From Nymphaea colorata (Eukaryota > Streptophyta > Magnoliopsida > Nymphaeales > Nymphaeaceae), in the NCBI RefSeq assembly GCF_008831285.2, contig NC_045144.1:992001-1056000 (forward strand): a stretch of DNA of 64,000 bases. Direction: 5' to 3'. A program made the translations under genes and the position numbers. Each line of letters opens with the position of its first letter. The stretch's first letter is position 1. Under the pieces are notes generated by a model. It did no database searches. It was not told the origin of the DNA and saw nothing but the letters and a program-made list of their open reading frames with translations. Shown here piece by piece: positions 47,101-58,559 of the stretch.

Positions 47101-50100
47101 AATCAGATGGATGAGAATATGATGAGTTAGGATGTCCAACCTTGAGGGGCCGTAATTTTATAGTGGAGAGGTGCGCTCCGACCAACGAGGTGTAGAGGTG
47201 CAGAGTTGGCCCAGTCATAAAGAGGCACGAACCTAAGCAATCAGAAGAAGAGTTTAGGGGTAGGCCAATGAAATTTTTGAGTTTTTCTTTTATTTGCTTG
47301 AATGAAATTTTGTAAGAATGACTCCTAGAAAGGTGGAATGACAAACCGTTTTGAGGAAACGTGGCCACGAGATTTACTCGTTTAGGAAAAATATTTTTGC
47401 GAAATCTTTATATTTTCTAAGTTTTATACTTTGGGCTTTTATAATGGTTTGACGACAACTTCACTGCTTTGGAGATTTATCAAGGCAAAACTTGAAATTT
47501 GCATAGGTACTTACTAGATTTCAGAAGAAAAAAAATTAATGGGGTGATCATGAAGAGATTGGTGCACCTCTGGAAATGGATCAGTAACACGACATTGATG
47601 ATTATGGGCTCATTCTGAGCAGAAAGTACTTATAGACTTGATTAAAATGGAACAGATAAAAGTTTGAAAGTAGTGAAGAACTTGTGGTTTTGATGGAAAG
47701 ATAAGGGCAAAACTAGGAAATAGGCCAAGCACACTCTACTTTTCAAGAGAGGAATATGAAAGTGGCTTGTAGGAATAAGCATCGTTCATGAAGAAGCACA
47801 GACAAATTGCCAAGTGATGACTGTTGTCCATCTGGAGCAAGATTAAGTTTAGTAAGGTGGAAGGCCTCATGGTGTTCCTGTAGGTTAGGAAATTTGCCAA
47901 GGAAGAAAGGGAAATTTTGACTGAATCAAAACTTGCCTAGAGAAGAATATCACTTTAATGCGCACAAGTAGCAATGTTGTAGTTCAAGACCTTGGCCAAG
48001 GGCCAGATTGAAAATTACACAAAGTGCACCACAACCCTTAGGAGAGTGTATCTCTGGGGACGTGATGGGACTAGGCATGCTTAATGAAGAGGCTTCCACC
48101 CTTGGCTAGGCTGTGAATGTTGCTTGCTAAAGTCGGATAACTCCTTAATAGCAGAAAGTATGAACCAGTATACAGTAAGGATATTGACGGGCAAAATTTG
48201 AAATTAGTTACTATGGTTTTGAGATGGCTGCATAAAGGGTAAGAGTACAGCTTTTCTTAAGATATTTTCAATACAGGACTAAAACCAAACTACATTTTGT
48301 ACAAGGCACAGCCGCACAAGCCATAAAGTGCCTAGAAAGGAGTAATATAGAAAAACATAGAAGACTTACAGTCCCTACTCCTTTTTGAGGAGAAGGGTGA
48401 AAGAATGAACTATAAAAAGGCACTTCCCTCAACCCTTCCTACATGCCCTTCTAAACTGCAACAATTTAAGAAGCCCTTATCAAGACATGTACCAGGCACA
48501 TTTCATAGGAAGTCACAATTTGATAAGCATAGGGCCAAACCAACCCAATTATTAATGAGCAGGATAGTGTGCCCGGCCATGACTCAGCCAGGCCCATCGG
48601 GCCCTTATGAGAATCCAGCCCGGCCTGATGCACAACCATGTGCACCCACGACGAAGTAGTGTGTAAAACCATATAAGCCAGGCGATTTTTGACAACTGAC
48701 AACCATAGCAGACACTTAGGATAACCTAGCTTAGTGAATAAGAGTAGAAAAACAGTGTCAAAATACTAAATAAAACAAAACAAGAACGTAGATCAAGCTC
48801 CTAATGGCAATTTACATATACCATCTAACACCCTAGTAAATAAACGAGAACTTTGCAGTCCAGATGCTATGGATATGTGATAAGAGGGAAAAAAAATAAA
48901 GAACAGTAGATACAGTGTTCCGAACTAGGATCATGGGTATTCAATCCATTGGCTGCATTGACTCCCACATTCCAAAATGATGCAATACTTCGTTAAGAAG
49001 CAATGTGGAAGATAGATCAATCTAATATCATATACTTTTAAGAATGTTTTGGTTTTCTACACAAATGAAGGTAGCAAATAAGTAAAATAACCAATTATAT
49101 ATTATCAAAACAATGTATATGAATATATATGTTCATTAACTAAAATCATAGGAAATAACATATATAAACAAATTACATTCTTAATTATTTTTGCTCTTAT
49201 CAAATTAGAAACTTATAAATTAAGAATGTCATCTGTAGATTTTGGATAGCAACATGTAATCAATCAATTTTAGGTTTGGCCCCCGACATATATTGTTCAA
49301 GTGTCAAACTTGCATGAGGTTGGCTGCCCCTTTGCACCCACCTTGTCAAAACTAGACAAAAAAGAGTTAGACTTTCACCTTGTTTGAATATTAATTAATT
49401 TGTTTCGTTGGAAGAAGGTAATAGCTCGAGATCCTTATACGCAAACTAGCTATTAACATGGTCATAAAAATTGTTTTAAACATGAATAATGGATATTGTA
49501 TGCATTTCTCTTTGCATGAAAAGCAAGTGCTATATAGATAGTAATCATTCATGAATCCTATGCTTACTAAGTAACGATCACACATTTCAACTAATATGTA
49601 GGCATGTTAAACAAAGCTTCTTCACCAGGACAATGCCGAGTGTCCAACTCATTTCCAAATTCGACAGTGTTTAGCTTATACAACTGCTTATATTGAAAAG
49701 TCAAGCTACGCTTGAATAGATGGACCTGGAATATTAGATATCCAACTAAAGCCAACCATTGAGATACCTAACTCTTACTCTTTTTTTGCTCTATAGTAAA
49801 ATATTTTCTAGGTGCATACAGTATGCATGGGCATGTTATACATGCCCCTTCCCTAACAACATGCATCGACTGGCCAGTGAAAGAGAACAAAAATGCCATA
49901 TAATTTTTTTTTTCACTTATATGCTTCCACATAAATTTGGATCACTCCACGTGTTGATCATCTAGTTTTTTACTCAACTTCATTTGAAGGAGAGGGAACT
50001 CAACCCATCGGTACAGGGTTTGACTGTTCCTAATGCCTTTGTCAGAGATAATCAAGCCAAAAGCTAGACTTTTACCCTCCATTTCTGATTGCTATGTTGA

Positions 50101-51300
50101 TCCTAAATATAATAGAAGAATGAAGCAATGTGTTTCTTAGTTTTATTAAAATAAAGTCTTAATGCAAATCGAAACTTTAGGAGTTTTGATTGAGATATCG
50201 TTGATCAATCTTACTGTCATCATAAGTCATGCAACAATTTAACCTACCGTATATGATACATGCTCACTTAAAGATTAATGGCTAGAATTGTGTTCCTAAG
50301 GATTAAAGTTGAAGAGCTAGGTCTAGATCATAGGTTTGGGCTAAGCCATAAGAGTTTTGTTTTGTTGATGCTTGATTTTGAGTTGAATCGATTTTAGATT
50401 GGAAGCTAAGTTCTAACTTTGTGTTATAAGGTTTGGATGACTAAAGTTTTGGGCTTAGGACTTATAAAAAATGATGATTTTTAATCAGCTTCCATTAAAC
50501 TAGCTTTAGATGTTAGGTTTTGGGTTTGATATATTGGATAGTAGTGCTGGTTCTAGTTAAAGTCTTAGGTCCTATGATTTTGATGCTTTTAATATTATGT
50601 TCTGATGTGATGATTTTATTAAGCTATCCAGGATTGTGGGTATTTTCATAAAGATTTTGAGTTAGACTGTATGTTGGTTTATATTTTAATGACCTAAAAT
50701 TTGTCTGATTTTAAAGTCTTGTGATTAGAAATTTGATCTTTGGTTTCTCCTAGTTCAAGGACTTTGGTTGACTAAGAGTTTTGGTCTAGGTTGAAGATTT
50801 TGATTTGATTAAGCATTTGGTTTTCCTGAGTCTTAGTATCGTTTAGATCCTTGAGGTTTTTTTCTGAAAAAACTTCTTCTGAAATAACTGTGTTTTTGGG
50901 AATTTTTTTTAAACATTGATGCAATTTAAAAATAATGTGCCTAATTAGAGGTAAAGAAAAATTACGTTGTTCTTACAACAAAGGTAGTACTTAGGTTGTA
51001 ATACTAAATAACTATTTAAATTCTAATCAGAGGTGAAGTGTGTTCTTTGATGGATTATATAGACTTAATTCAAAACTCATTGCATGCCCAATCTGGGTGG
51101 TCCTCATCTAGCTTTAAGAAATTAGTTCTTCCCTAATCCAAGACTATTACCACGGATTAGGGGCTTAAGTACCTTCTAAACTTCATTGGGGATGGTGTTG
51201 CATGTACGTTAAGCAAATCATTGCTGAAATTAAACTAAATGTGAGGCAAAAGAACCTTCAACATTGTTCAGTTAAACAGACAGATTAATGATGGAGAGGC
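47101..51300. other. Gene-free region, decayed repeats
   Basis: No reading frame with a known motif. 48550-48650 carries GGCCCATCGGGCCC and CAGCCCGGCCTG motifs of a GC-rich MITE type. 50330-50880 is a degenerate TTTTGGGTTTGATA and GGTTTTGAT tract like those of the LTR family. 48890-50200 shows nothing that I can name. Confidence 0.45.
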
Positions 51301-51317
51301 AAAACTAACCCTTTGGT

Positions 51318-51745
51318 ACCTAATTGACAAGGAAACTATTGTAATTGAGCTTAGTTAATGCTTGAAAAAAATATTATTTGTTCCCTAAATCAATATATTG
51401 GTGCCATGGTTGAGGGTGTAATCATCTTTAAATTTCAATTGAGCGTAGTGTATGAAAATGTGATTAATCGAGGGAAGTTAAAAGCGAAAGTGAAACTACA
51501 TGAAATTATAAAAGCATAATTAACAGCTAGGTTTGAGAGAGAGAGAGGAGCATATCTAAATCCTTAAATACCTAATCAACAAGGAAATCAAATGCATGTA
51601 TGTTTACTTGAGGTTTTAAGAGATAATCTTGTCTATTCTTTGAACCAACGTTAGTACTGCAGTTAGAAGACTGATCATCCTTAAATCTCAATTAGGCACG
51701 GTGTATGCAAATGTCCTTGATTAAGTAAATTAAAGGCATAGCCCA
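51318..51745. repeat. Two-unit degenerate tandem duplication, about 250 bp
   Basis: TACCTAATTGACAAGGAAA ... ATCATCTTTAAATTTCAATTG ... GTGTATGAAAATG in the first unit matches TACCTAATCAACAAGGAAA ... ATCATCCTTAAATCTCAATTA ... GTGTATGCAAATG in the second. Divergence is considerable. Confidence 0.7.
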
Positions 51746-54109
51746 GCCTGAGATGGCCATGGACGATCTTGCTGGCCAGTGCACGGTCTAGTGGGTCAAC
51801 AAGTGGCCACTCCGAGTCTATTTTTAAAATTATTTATTTTTTTATTTCAATTGCAAAAAAAAAAAACAGAGGGAAACCAAGGGTGTTTGGGTAAAACTCT
51901 AAGGTTGGAGAAGAAGAAGAAGAGAGAAAGCTAGAGAAAAACTCTAATTTTTAAATGAGAAAATACTAGAGTTTTCCATGAGTTAGCTTATGCCCAAGAG
52001 AGAAGTTGTAGGAGTATTTATAGGGAGTTTTGGAGCCAAAACTCAAAATTTAAATTTTTTTAATTTAATAATATTTTCATGCAAATTTCAAGTATCTTTG
52101 AATGATTTTTATTTTTTTTTTTTAAATTGCATTTGACCAAGTGGGATTGGCCGTTAGCCTTGCAAATACCCCTTTGGGGTGTGGCCAGGGCTAATACCCA
52201 ACCAACAAGCCGAAAATCACCCCCAACGTGCGGTTTTTAGCTAAAAAGAGTGTTTGCGCAACACACAGGCCCTGGCTCGGCACGTTTGCACGTGCACGAC
52301 ATTGCGATTGCACTGGCACGACCCTACCATGCTGGGTTCAAATGGGGAAAGGGGAAATGCCCAGATTTCGCCTCCTTAGCCTCCAAAGGGTCCTTTCATA
52401 AAAAAAGTACAAAAATCATTTTTCTAAATGTGTATGTTTGCATCCCAAAATTTTATTGATTTTGGAGTGCTTCAAAAAATTGAGTTTTGTTTTGAAATAG
52501 GAAAGAAAAGGGGCTCACCCGTCGGTACGAGGATTGACCATTCCCGGCGCCTTTACCGGGGTTAATCAATCCAAGGGCTATGTTCATCATTGATGCATTT
52601 CCTTTTAACTTAAACATCCCTTTGATTCTATATGCGGTGTAGAAAATATTGAAAGTTTGATGTTTCAAATTTTTGGAAAGACTCTTGAAGGGTTGCTTGA
52701 AAATGTGAAATGTTTTAAGGAAAAAGTGGAATTAGTAAGTATCATTTGAAAAACTTGTGAAATCATTTTAAAGTCACTTTAGTGTTCCCTTAAGACTTTA
52801 AGTAGGTTTGAGATTTTGTTCTAATTCGGTAACCACCTAGTTAGCTCCATCCCATCTTGCTTAAGTTCTTTTGGAGAGATGCTTGTGATCATAAGTGAAA
52901 TAAAGTGGGTGAGAATGCATGGATGCATTTATCCTATATGAATGTAAAACATTCCTACCACAACATTCATCTAAAGTCATTCCTACCACAACATACATCT
53001 AAGGTTTTTGTTGTTGTATATAAGAAGGAAAATTTTTTGAAAGGGGATTGAGATTGTAGACCATCAAGCATGACTCCAATATTGGGTCATTACTTGGTTT
53101 GTGGTCTTAATGAAATTAGTAATTAAAAATATCATGAGAGGAGAATGTTAAAAAGAATACAAGAGATAAAACACTCTTATGAAAAGAAAGAGAGAGACAT
53201 AGAGAAAGACATAGAGAAAGATATGCATACATGTGTACATACCATCACATATACACATATATGAAAGCTTAAGAGAAAAAGATGTACTAATTTGAAGAGA
53301 AAGAGAGATTTTAGAGGAAAAGAAAAATATCATACGTATATATGGGTACGAGAAATTTTATAAGAGAAGATATTTGTCTTGAAAAGACGAATAAATATTT
53401 GAAAAAGAGGAAATGGAGTACATGTACATACGTATTCATGCACATATGAAAATTTATAAAATGAAAAGTGAAAACATAGAGAGAGAAAGATGGGGGGTCA
53501 TCATGTTGGTATAGATGTATATAAGATGTGTATACATCCATACCTTCACAAGATTAAAAATCAAGGAATAACTTAAAATTACCAACTTCAAGTTTAATGT
53601 GGGCCGGAGGGGAGCTTGGACTCATGCAAGAGTCAAAGCTAAGTTCCTAAGCATTGTTAGAAGGTTCTTTTTGAAAATGTTTTGGAAAATATGATTTATA
53701 TAAGCATAGAATGTTATTATTTAGTTTGTTGTAAGAGATATATTTCTTCCACCGTTGGGTATGGAAGAAAACAAGCAACATAACGAGACACTCGTTAGGG
53801 TTCCTAATGGGATGATTAAGAAGGAAACTAGCGTAAAATGACATGCAAATGCATACTAACATGTACATTTTTGTGAGGGTTTATCCCGGATTGGACAAGT
53901 CTCAACCTCAAAAATTAATATGAAAATAAAGAGTCCCCAAACCACACTCTCATTTCCACTATACATTCACATATAAGTAGAAAACCAAGCAATTATGCAT
54001 GGATAATATATAGACAACATTCAAGGAAGGAAAAAGAGAAAGCGGATGATGGAAAGAGCAAGGTTCAATTAGGAGGGAGGACATGATGTAACTATGAAAT
54101 GATATACCA

Positions 54110-55290
54110 CCTCATCTTTTCATGTCTCCGGTGCACTTGAGTATAGCCTCTTGACTCTAAAATAGAGATTGGAAGTTATCTCCTTTGACCATGGGGAAAT
54201 AAGGAAGAGAGGAAAATAAGGGGAAGCAAGAAAAACAACAAGAATGTACTCATGAAAAGAAAGAACATGATTAAAATGAAAGATCCTCTCATCTTTTCAT
54301 GCTCTCAATGCACTTGAGCATAGCCCCTCGTCTCTAAAAAGAGATTGAGTGTTATCTCCTTTGGCCATGGAAAAATGAAGATGAGAAAATGAAGAAAGAA
54401 AGACAATGCTATATTCAATAAAAGAGGAAACATGATTCAATCATGAAATGGAAAATCCTCTCATCTTTTCATGCTCCCAATGCACTTGAGCATAGCCTCT
54501 TGTCTCTAAAAAGAGATTGAGTGCTATCTACTTTGGCCATGGAAAAATGAAGATGAGAAAATGAAGAAAGAAAGACAATGCTATATTCAATAAAAGAGGA
54601 AACATGATTCAATCATGAAATGAAAGATCCTCTCATCTTTTCATGCTCCCAATGCACTTGAGCATAGCCTCTTGTCTCTAAAAAGAGATTGAGTGTTATC
54701 TCCTTTGGCCATGACAAGATGAAGACGAGAAAAGAAAATAACAAGAACAAGGCTATATTGAAGAAAGGAAATAACAATAACAACAAGAATATATTTATAA
54801 AGGGAAAGAACAACAACAAGAAGAATATATTGAAGAGAAGAAAGAGCAAGAAGATATTAATGAAGAGAAAGAACAACAACAACAAGAATACTTGAAAAAA
54901 CATGATTTAATCATAAAATAAAATATCATCTCATCTTCTCATGCTCCCGGTGCACTTAAGCATAGCCTCTTGTCTCTAAAAAGAGGTTGAGTGCTATCTC
55001 ATTTGGCCATGTGGAGATGAAGATGAGAAGAAAAAATGAAAACAACAACAAGACTAAGTCCAAGAAAAAAAAATAGCATAATAATAAGAACATATTAATG
55101 AAGAGAAAGAATAACAACAAGAAGAATACTTGAAAGAACATGATTAAAATACAAGATCATCTCATTTTCTCATGCTCCCGGTGCACTTGAGCATAGCATC
55201 TTGTCTCTAGAAAGAGGTTGAGTGCTATCTCCTTTGGCCATTGGGAGATGAAAATGAGAAAAGAAAAAAAAAAGAGAAATTAGAGGGATG
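54110..55290 (+). repeat. Six-copy tandem array, core period about 172 bp
   Basis: The block CTCATCTTTTCATGCTCCCA + ATGCACTTGAGCATAGCCTC + TTGTCTCT + AAAAAGAGATTGAGTG + CTCCTTTGGCCATGG recurs at about 54113, 54290, 54459, 54631, 54930 and 55161. The first three spacings are about 170-177; later ones grow to about 298 and 231 because AACAACAAGAA-rich inserts expand. It is a duplicated piece of the LTR element's internal region (single copy at 20250). Confidence 0.9.
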
Positions 55291-55571
55291 ATGGTTACAT
55301 ACCTCTAATGAGAAATGACCTAAGGAAGATGAACACCTTCACTTGAAGATCCCCTTTGAGTGAAGCTTCAAGATGATACCTCCAAGAGGGTTGTAGCTTG
55401 CTTCAAGTTGGAGAGGAAAATGGAGAGAGAAAGAGCTCAAGAGAAACTCTAAGTCTTCAAGTAAGAATATACTAGAGTTTCTCCCAAGGGCCAATCTTCT
55501 CCAAGAGGAGGGAAAATGAGAGGTATTTATAGAAGATTTTGGAGCCAAAACCCTAAATTTATTTTTTTTTT

Positions 55572-55850
55572 ACCTAAAATGACTAAAATCACCCTCTAAA
55601 AGGAGATTTTTTGGTCAAAAGGAAGGGCAAATGGGTCTTGTCCACCCAAAAAGAATAAAATCACTCTCTAAAAGGAGATTTTTTGTCAAAAGGAAGGACA
55701 AATTGGTCTTGTCCACCCAAAAAGACTAAAATCACCCTCTAAAAGGATATTTTTTGTCAAAAGAAAGCACAAATAGGTCTTGTCAACCCAAAAAGACTAA
55801 AATCACTCTCTAAAAGGAGGTTTTTTGTCAAAAGGAGAGGCAAATAGGTC
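55572..55850 (+). repeat. Four-copy tandem array, period 71-72 bp
   Basis: Units beginning GACTAAAATCACCCTCTAAA start at about 55581, 55653, 55724 and 55795; each contains AGGAGATTTTTTG, GTCAAAAGGAAGG and GGTCTTGTCCACCCAAA. The units differ by a few substitutions. Confidence 0.92.
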
Positions 55851-55889
55851 TTAAATGATCGATTTAGATCTGACTTGGGTTTTGGATCT

Positions 55890-56010
55890 AATTTGGATAT
55901 GAAAGTTGTATTTTGGATTTAATTTGGATCTAAAAGTTGTATTTTGGATTTAATTTGGATCTAAAAGTTGTATTTTAGATTTAATTTGGATCTAAAAGTT
56001 GTATTTTGGA
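55890..56010 (+). repeat. Four-copy tandem array, period 31 bp
   Basis: GTTGTATTTTGGATTTAATT plus TGGATCTAAAA repeated in near-identical copies. It is a locally regularised version of the GGATTTTGGATC tract found elsewhere in this LTR family. Confidence 0.92.
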
Positions 56011-56290
56011 TTTGAATATTGTGCCTAAATTTGAGTTTCGCGCTTGGATAAAACATCATAATCTTTTAGAAAAATTTGGGGTGATTACAGTGTATAAAAA
56101 TGGTTTTTGTTACAAATGGGGCCGACTTTGTTTGGAGTGATTCCAATTATGTTCATTTTTATTGTGTGGTGTGCTTCAACTTGTACATCGGTATTCCCTC
56201 TTACTGTACAGGGAGTTGATGCCACGATAACTCCAAATGAAAACTGATCACTTATCAGGCTCCATTTCATCTGTTGCACCAATCCTCTGT

Positions 56291-56830
56291 TGGATAGTGG
56301 CCATGAGCCCTATCCTCCTCTCATAACTGTGAGGAGATAGGCTTAAAAATTTTTTTTTTCAAACTGAAGATTTTCATTCTAAACAAACTTTGGTTTCACA
56401 TTATATTTTCCTCAAATCTCTCACTAGCCCTAGCTGGGCATATAGGAAAACCTATGAGGCTGGTTATATAAGCACAACAATACTCAAAATTGGGGCTGAA
56501 TAGAAAGATTACCCGTTTTATGCCTCATGTAAGCAAACCCACAAATTCTCTCTGCTTCGATCTCTCTCTATTTGTTCTCTTGTTTCAGTTGTTGCTGTTA
56601 CTTGCTGTTTTGGTGCTTTTACCACTCGTGCCCTCATCCTGAAGACTGCATTGGTAAACTTGCTCAGGACATAGAACGGATCAAAGGCTTCACTCCGCTG
56701 CAAAAACTCTAACAGTGGTATCAGAGACAAGGAGATCAATATCGCCTGAAACAAGTAAATTTCAGACTCAGAAACTCCCTTAGAAACTTTTGGCATGTTA
56801 TGAGTTTCAAATATGTGTGGGCATCAAACT
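56291..56830 (+). mobile_element. Copia LTR plus primer-binding site, truncated
   Basis: A candidate LTR from TGTTGGATAGTGGCC (about 56291) to CTCTAACA (56714) is directly followed by GTGGTATCAGAGACAAGGAG, a near-perfect copy of the copia initiator-tRNA-Met primer-binding site. A TATA-like GGTTATATAAGCACAAC lies inside at about 56462. About 100 bases of internal sequence follow, then unrelated DNA. No partner LTR is in the window, so this is a truncated 5' end of about 540 bp. Confidence 0.75.
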
Positions 56831-56957
56831 AGGAACTTGACAGGCATAAAGATGACAGTGGAACCCAGTCCAATAACTAAACGGGCTGAGCTTGAGCCAC
56901 CACAAGAGGTTCAAGATAGCCCGAGGCTCACATTGTCAAGCCTTGATCCCAAGCTTT

Positions 56958-57550
56958 AGTCGGGATAGGTTGGAGTGACAAGGCTGGCCGTTTCAATTAA
57001 ACGTAGGTCCCAATAAATAGGCCAAATGCCATCAGCGATGGGATGGGTTTTTGTTGGTTACCCTGTCACTATATATTAGACACTTGAAAAACAAAAAATT
57101 AAAATGAGAACGTGGAAACATGAAATAGAAATATTGACCACAAAAGCAACTATGATGCCCTTCAGAATACTCTTCCTTAATACAAAGATAAATATACTAC
57201 CCTTGTTCTATTGACATACTAGGAAAATGCCTTTTGTTTGCATTAAAATTAATAAAATATCTATGTCACTAGCGAACCACTTGTTTGACTGTCAAATGTA
57301 TTGGGATGTGTTGTGCATCAAGTAATAAAAACTGAAAAATAATTCAGGGGAAGAAACCAAATTATTAGCAATGTCAATTTTAGGCAAAAATAATAAATTC
57401 ATTTATTGGCAACCAAAAGTTCACGTAATTCCAGATCTTTTGTGCACATGAAAACAGTCACTTGCTCACATGAAAAGAAAATTTTGATGCCTTCTGCTTA
57501 CATAATGAAAAACACTCCTATCACATCTGATCGTAGCTCTTATTGACAAG
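56958..57550 (+). repeat. Duplicated block, copy 2 (right part)
   Basis: Collinear with 9841-10400: GTAGGTCCCAA, GACACTTGAAAAACAAAAA, CGTGGAAACATGAAAT, GACCACAAAAGCAACTAT, TCCTTAATACAAAGATAA and ACATCTGATCGTAGCT. It starts where the left part (ending about 30478) stops, with an overlap of roughly 15 bases, as expected if a 26.5-kb insertion split the block. Confidence 0.8.
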
Positions 57551-58020
57551 CGGTGTTTGTATATCAAATGTCCAATGTGTTATCTTCTATTGCATTTTTT
57601 TCCCTCATGCTCCAATGTCTGCAGTCACTTTCCTACCAGTTCTTTTGACAAACCGTAACCAAAATACGTACGGCTCACTTGCTATCTAATTCCCCCCAGT
57701 GTGGGTTGGCTTTAACGATGATTCATTGTGCGGTGACAGTATAACAACAAATATCAGTTTTAGGAATGGTTGAAAACCGTTCTTAAAATAGTGTGGATCG
57801 TTCCTAAAAATAATTAGGAATGGTCATGTTTGGGTTATATAGGTACTGTAACAAAATATCATAGCAATCCCACCATTCTCAAGAACCTATTAGAAGCACT
57901 TTCGGATGAGAAAGGGCTCCCAGAACCCTTTTACTGGCAAAACTAAGAAATGAGTATACAAAAAAGTACAAAAGGAAATACAAAATCCATAGCATAAAGG
58001 TACAATACAGAAGAAAAAAT
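57551..58020. other. No gene recognised
   Basis: Contains a short inverted motif (AGGAATGGTTGAAAACCGTTCT near 57760, then GATCGTTCCTAAAAATAATTAGGAATGG) that suggests a MITE end, but no target duplication was found. Confidence 0.4.
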
Positions 58021-58023
58021 CCC

Positions 58024-58502
58024 TCATGCTGGGTAATGATTCCATTCTACTGTGGAGTCATACATATCAAAAAATTTCAACAGATGCAAAGTCTTTTTTG
58101 CTGGATTATATTTCAAGAACACAAAAGAACATCCCTTGTGGACAAAAGTATGGAAATGGGAACCAGCTATATAGAATTCAATCATAACATTTTGAATAAG
58201 ATAACTCCACTTCTTTGGCCCCCAAACAAAAGCAACCTGTCGCTGGAAATGTCTAGTGATCAAAAGTTACTAGCTGCATCTCTTACCTGCAATCTCCTAT
58301 GTCACGGCTTCACCTGGACAACTGCTTTAACACAAATACCATCTTTGGTTCTCATTACATATGAAATTCTTTGCATTTGTCCATTCTCTGTACAAATAAA
58401 TTGGAACTCGAGTACTGAATTAGTAAAGTATGGTGAAGGATTCGGTGGAACTCCCATTTCAACCAAGAGACTTCTGTTTGCACTTTTTAGTCCAAACAAC
58501 AA
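58024..58502 (-). CDS. Possible 3' end of an F-box-associated-like gene, two exons
   Basis: On the - strand, exon 1 (to 58314) reads VEMGVPPNPSPYFTNSVLEF then QFICTENGQMQRISYVMRTK and DGICVKAVVQ. A GT-AG intron of 71 bp (58313-58243; GTGAAG ... TTCCAG) joins in phase to exon 2, ARQVAFVWGPKKWSYLI-type sequence (RQVAFVWGPKKWSYLIQNVM) that ends KYNPAKKTLHLLKFFDMYDS with a stop at 58024. The closing part is reminiscent of F-box-associated domains (a YNP-x-K/T-x-L stretch before the C-terminus), but this is only an impression. A stop lies in frame upstream, so the start is missing. The opposite strand has an uninterrupted 171-codon frame over the same DNA, which I consider the shadow. Transposon origin next to the LINE is possible. 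Confidence 0.3.
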
Positions 58503-58559
58503 TGGAGATGATATTTTGTTTTTGCTTTATACAAGCAAAGACTACCATTAGATAAGTAT

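Larger units (their letters stand above)
51885..56095 (+). mobile_element. Large non-coding LTR element C (LARD-like)
   Basis: Left part (51885-52544): an LTR-like segment with TATA-like GTATTTATAGGGAGTTTTGG (52013), GTGGGATTGGCCGTTAGCC (52140), and the end GAGGATTGACCATTCC. It is followed at 52545 by CGGCGCCTTTACCGGGG, which resembles a tRNA-Asp primer-binding site. Middle (52560-55290): no gag or pol; a purine-rich zone (53150-53500) and a long tandem array. Right part (55330-56095) repeats the start of the LTR-like segment (AGAGAAACTCTAAGT, GTATTTATAGAAGATTTTGG) and adds two more short arrays. Large retrotransposon derivatives without genes depend on proteins of a related coding element. 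The boundaries are inferred. Confidence 0.55.

Noticed and set aside
55572-56010. Centromeric satellite
   Set aside because: Only four copies each of 71 and 31 bp inside one LTR element; far too short for a centromeric array.
58036-58551. 171-codon + strand frame
   Set aside because: No known motif. The opposite strand has two frames joined by a GT-AG intron with more protein-like ends, so I treat this one as the shadow, with low certainty.
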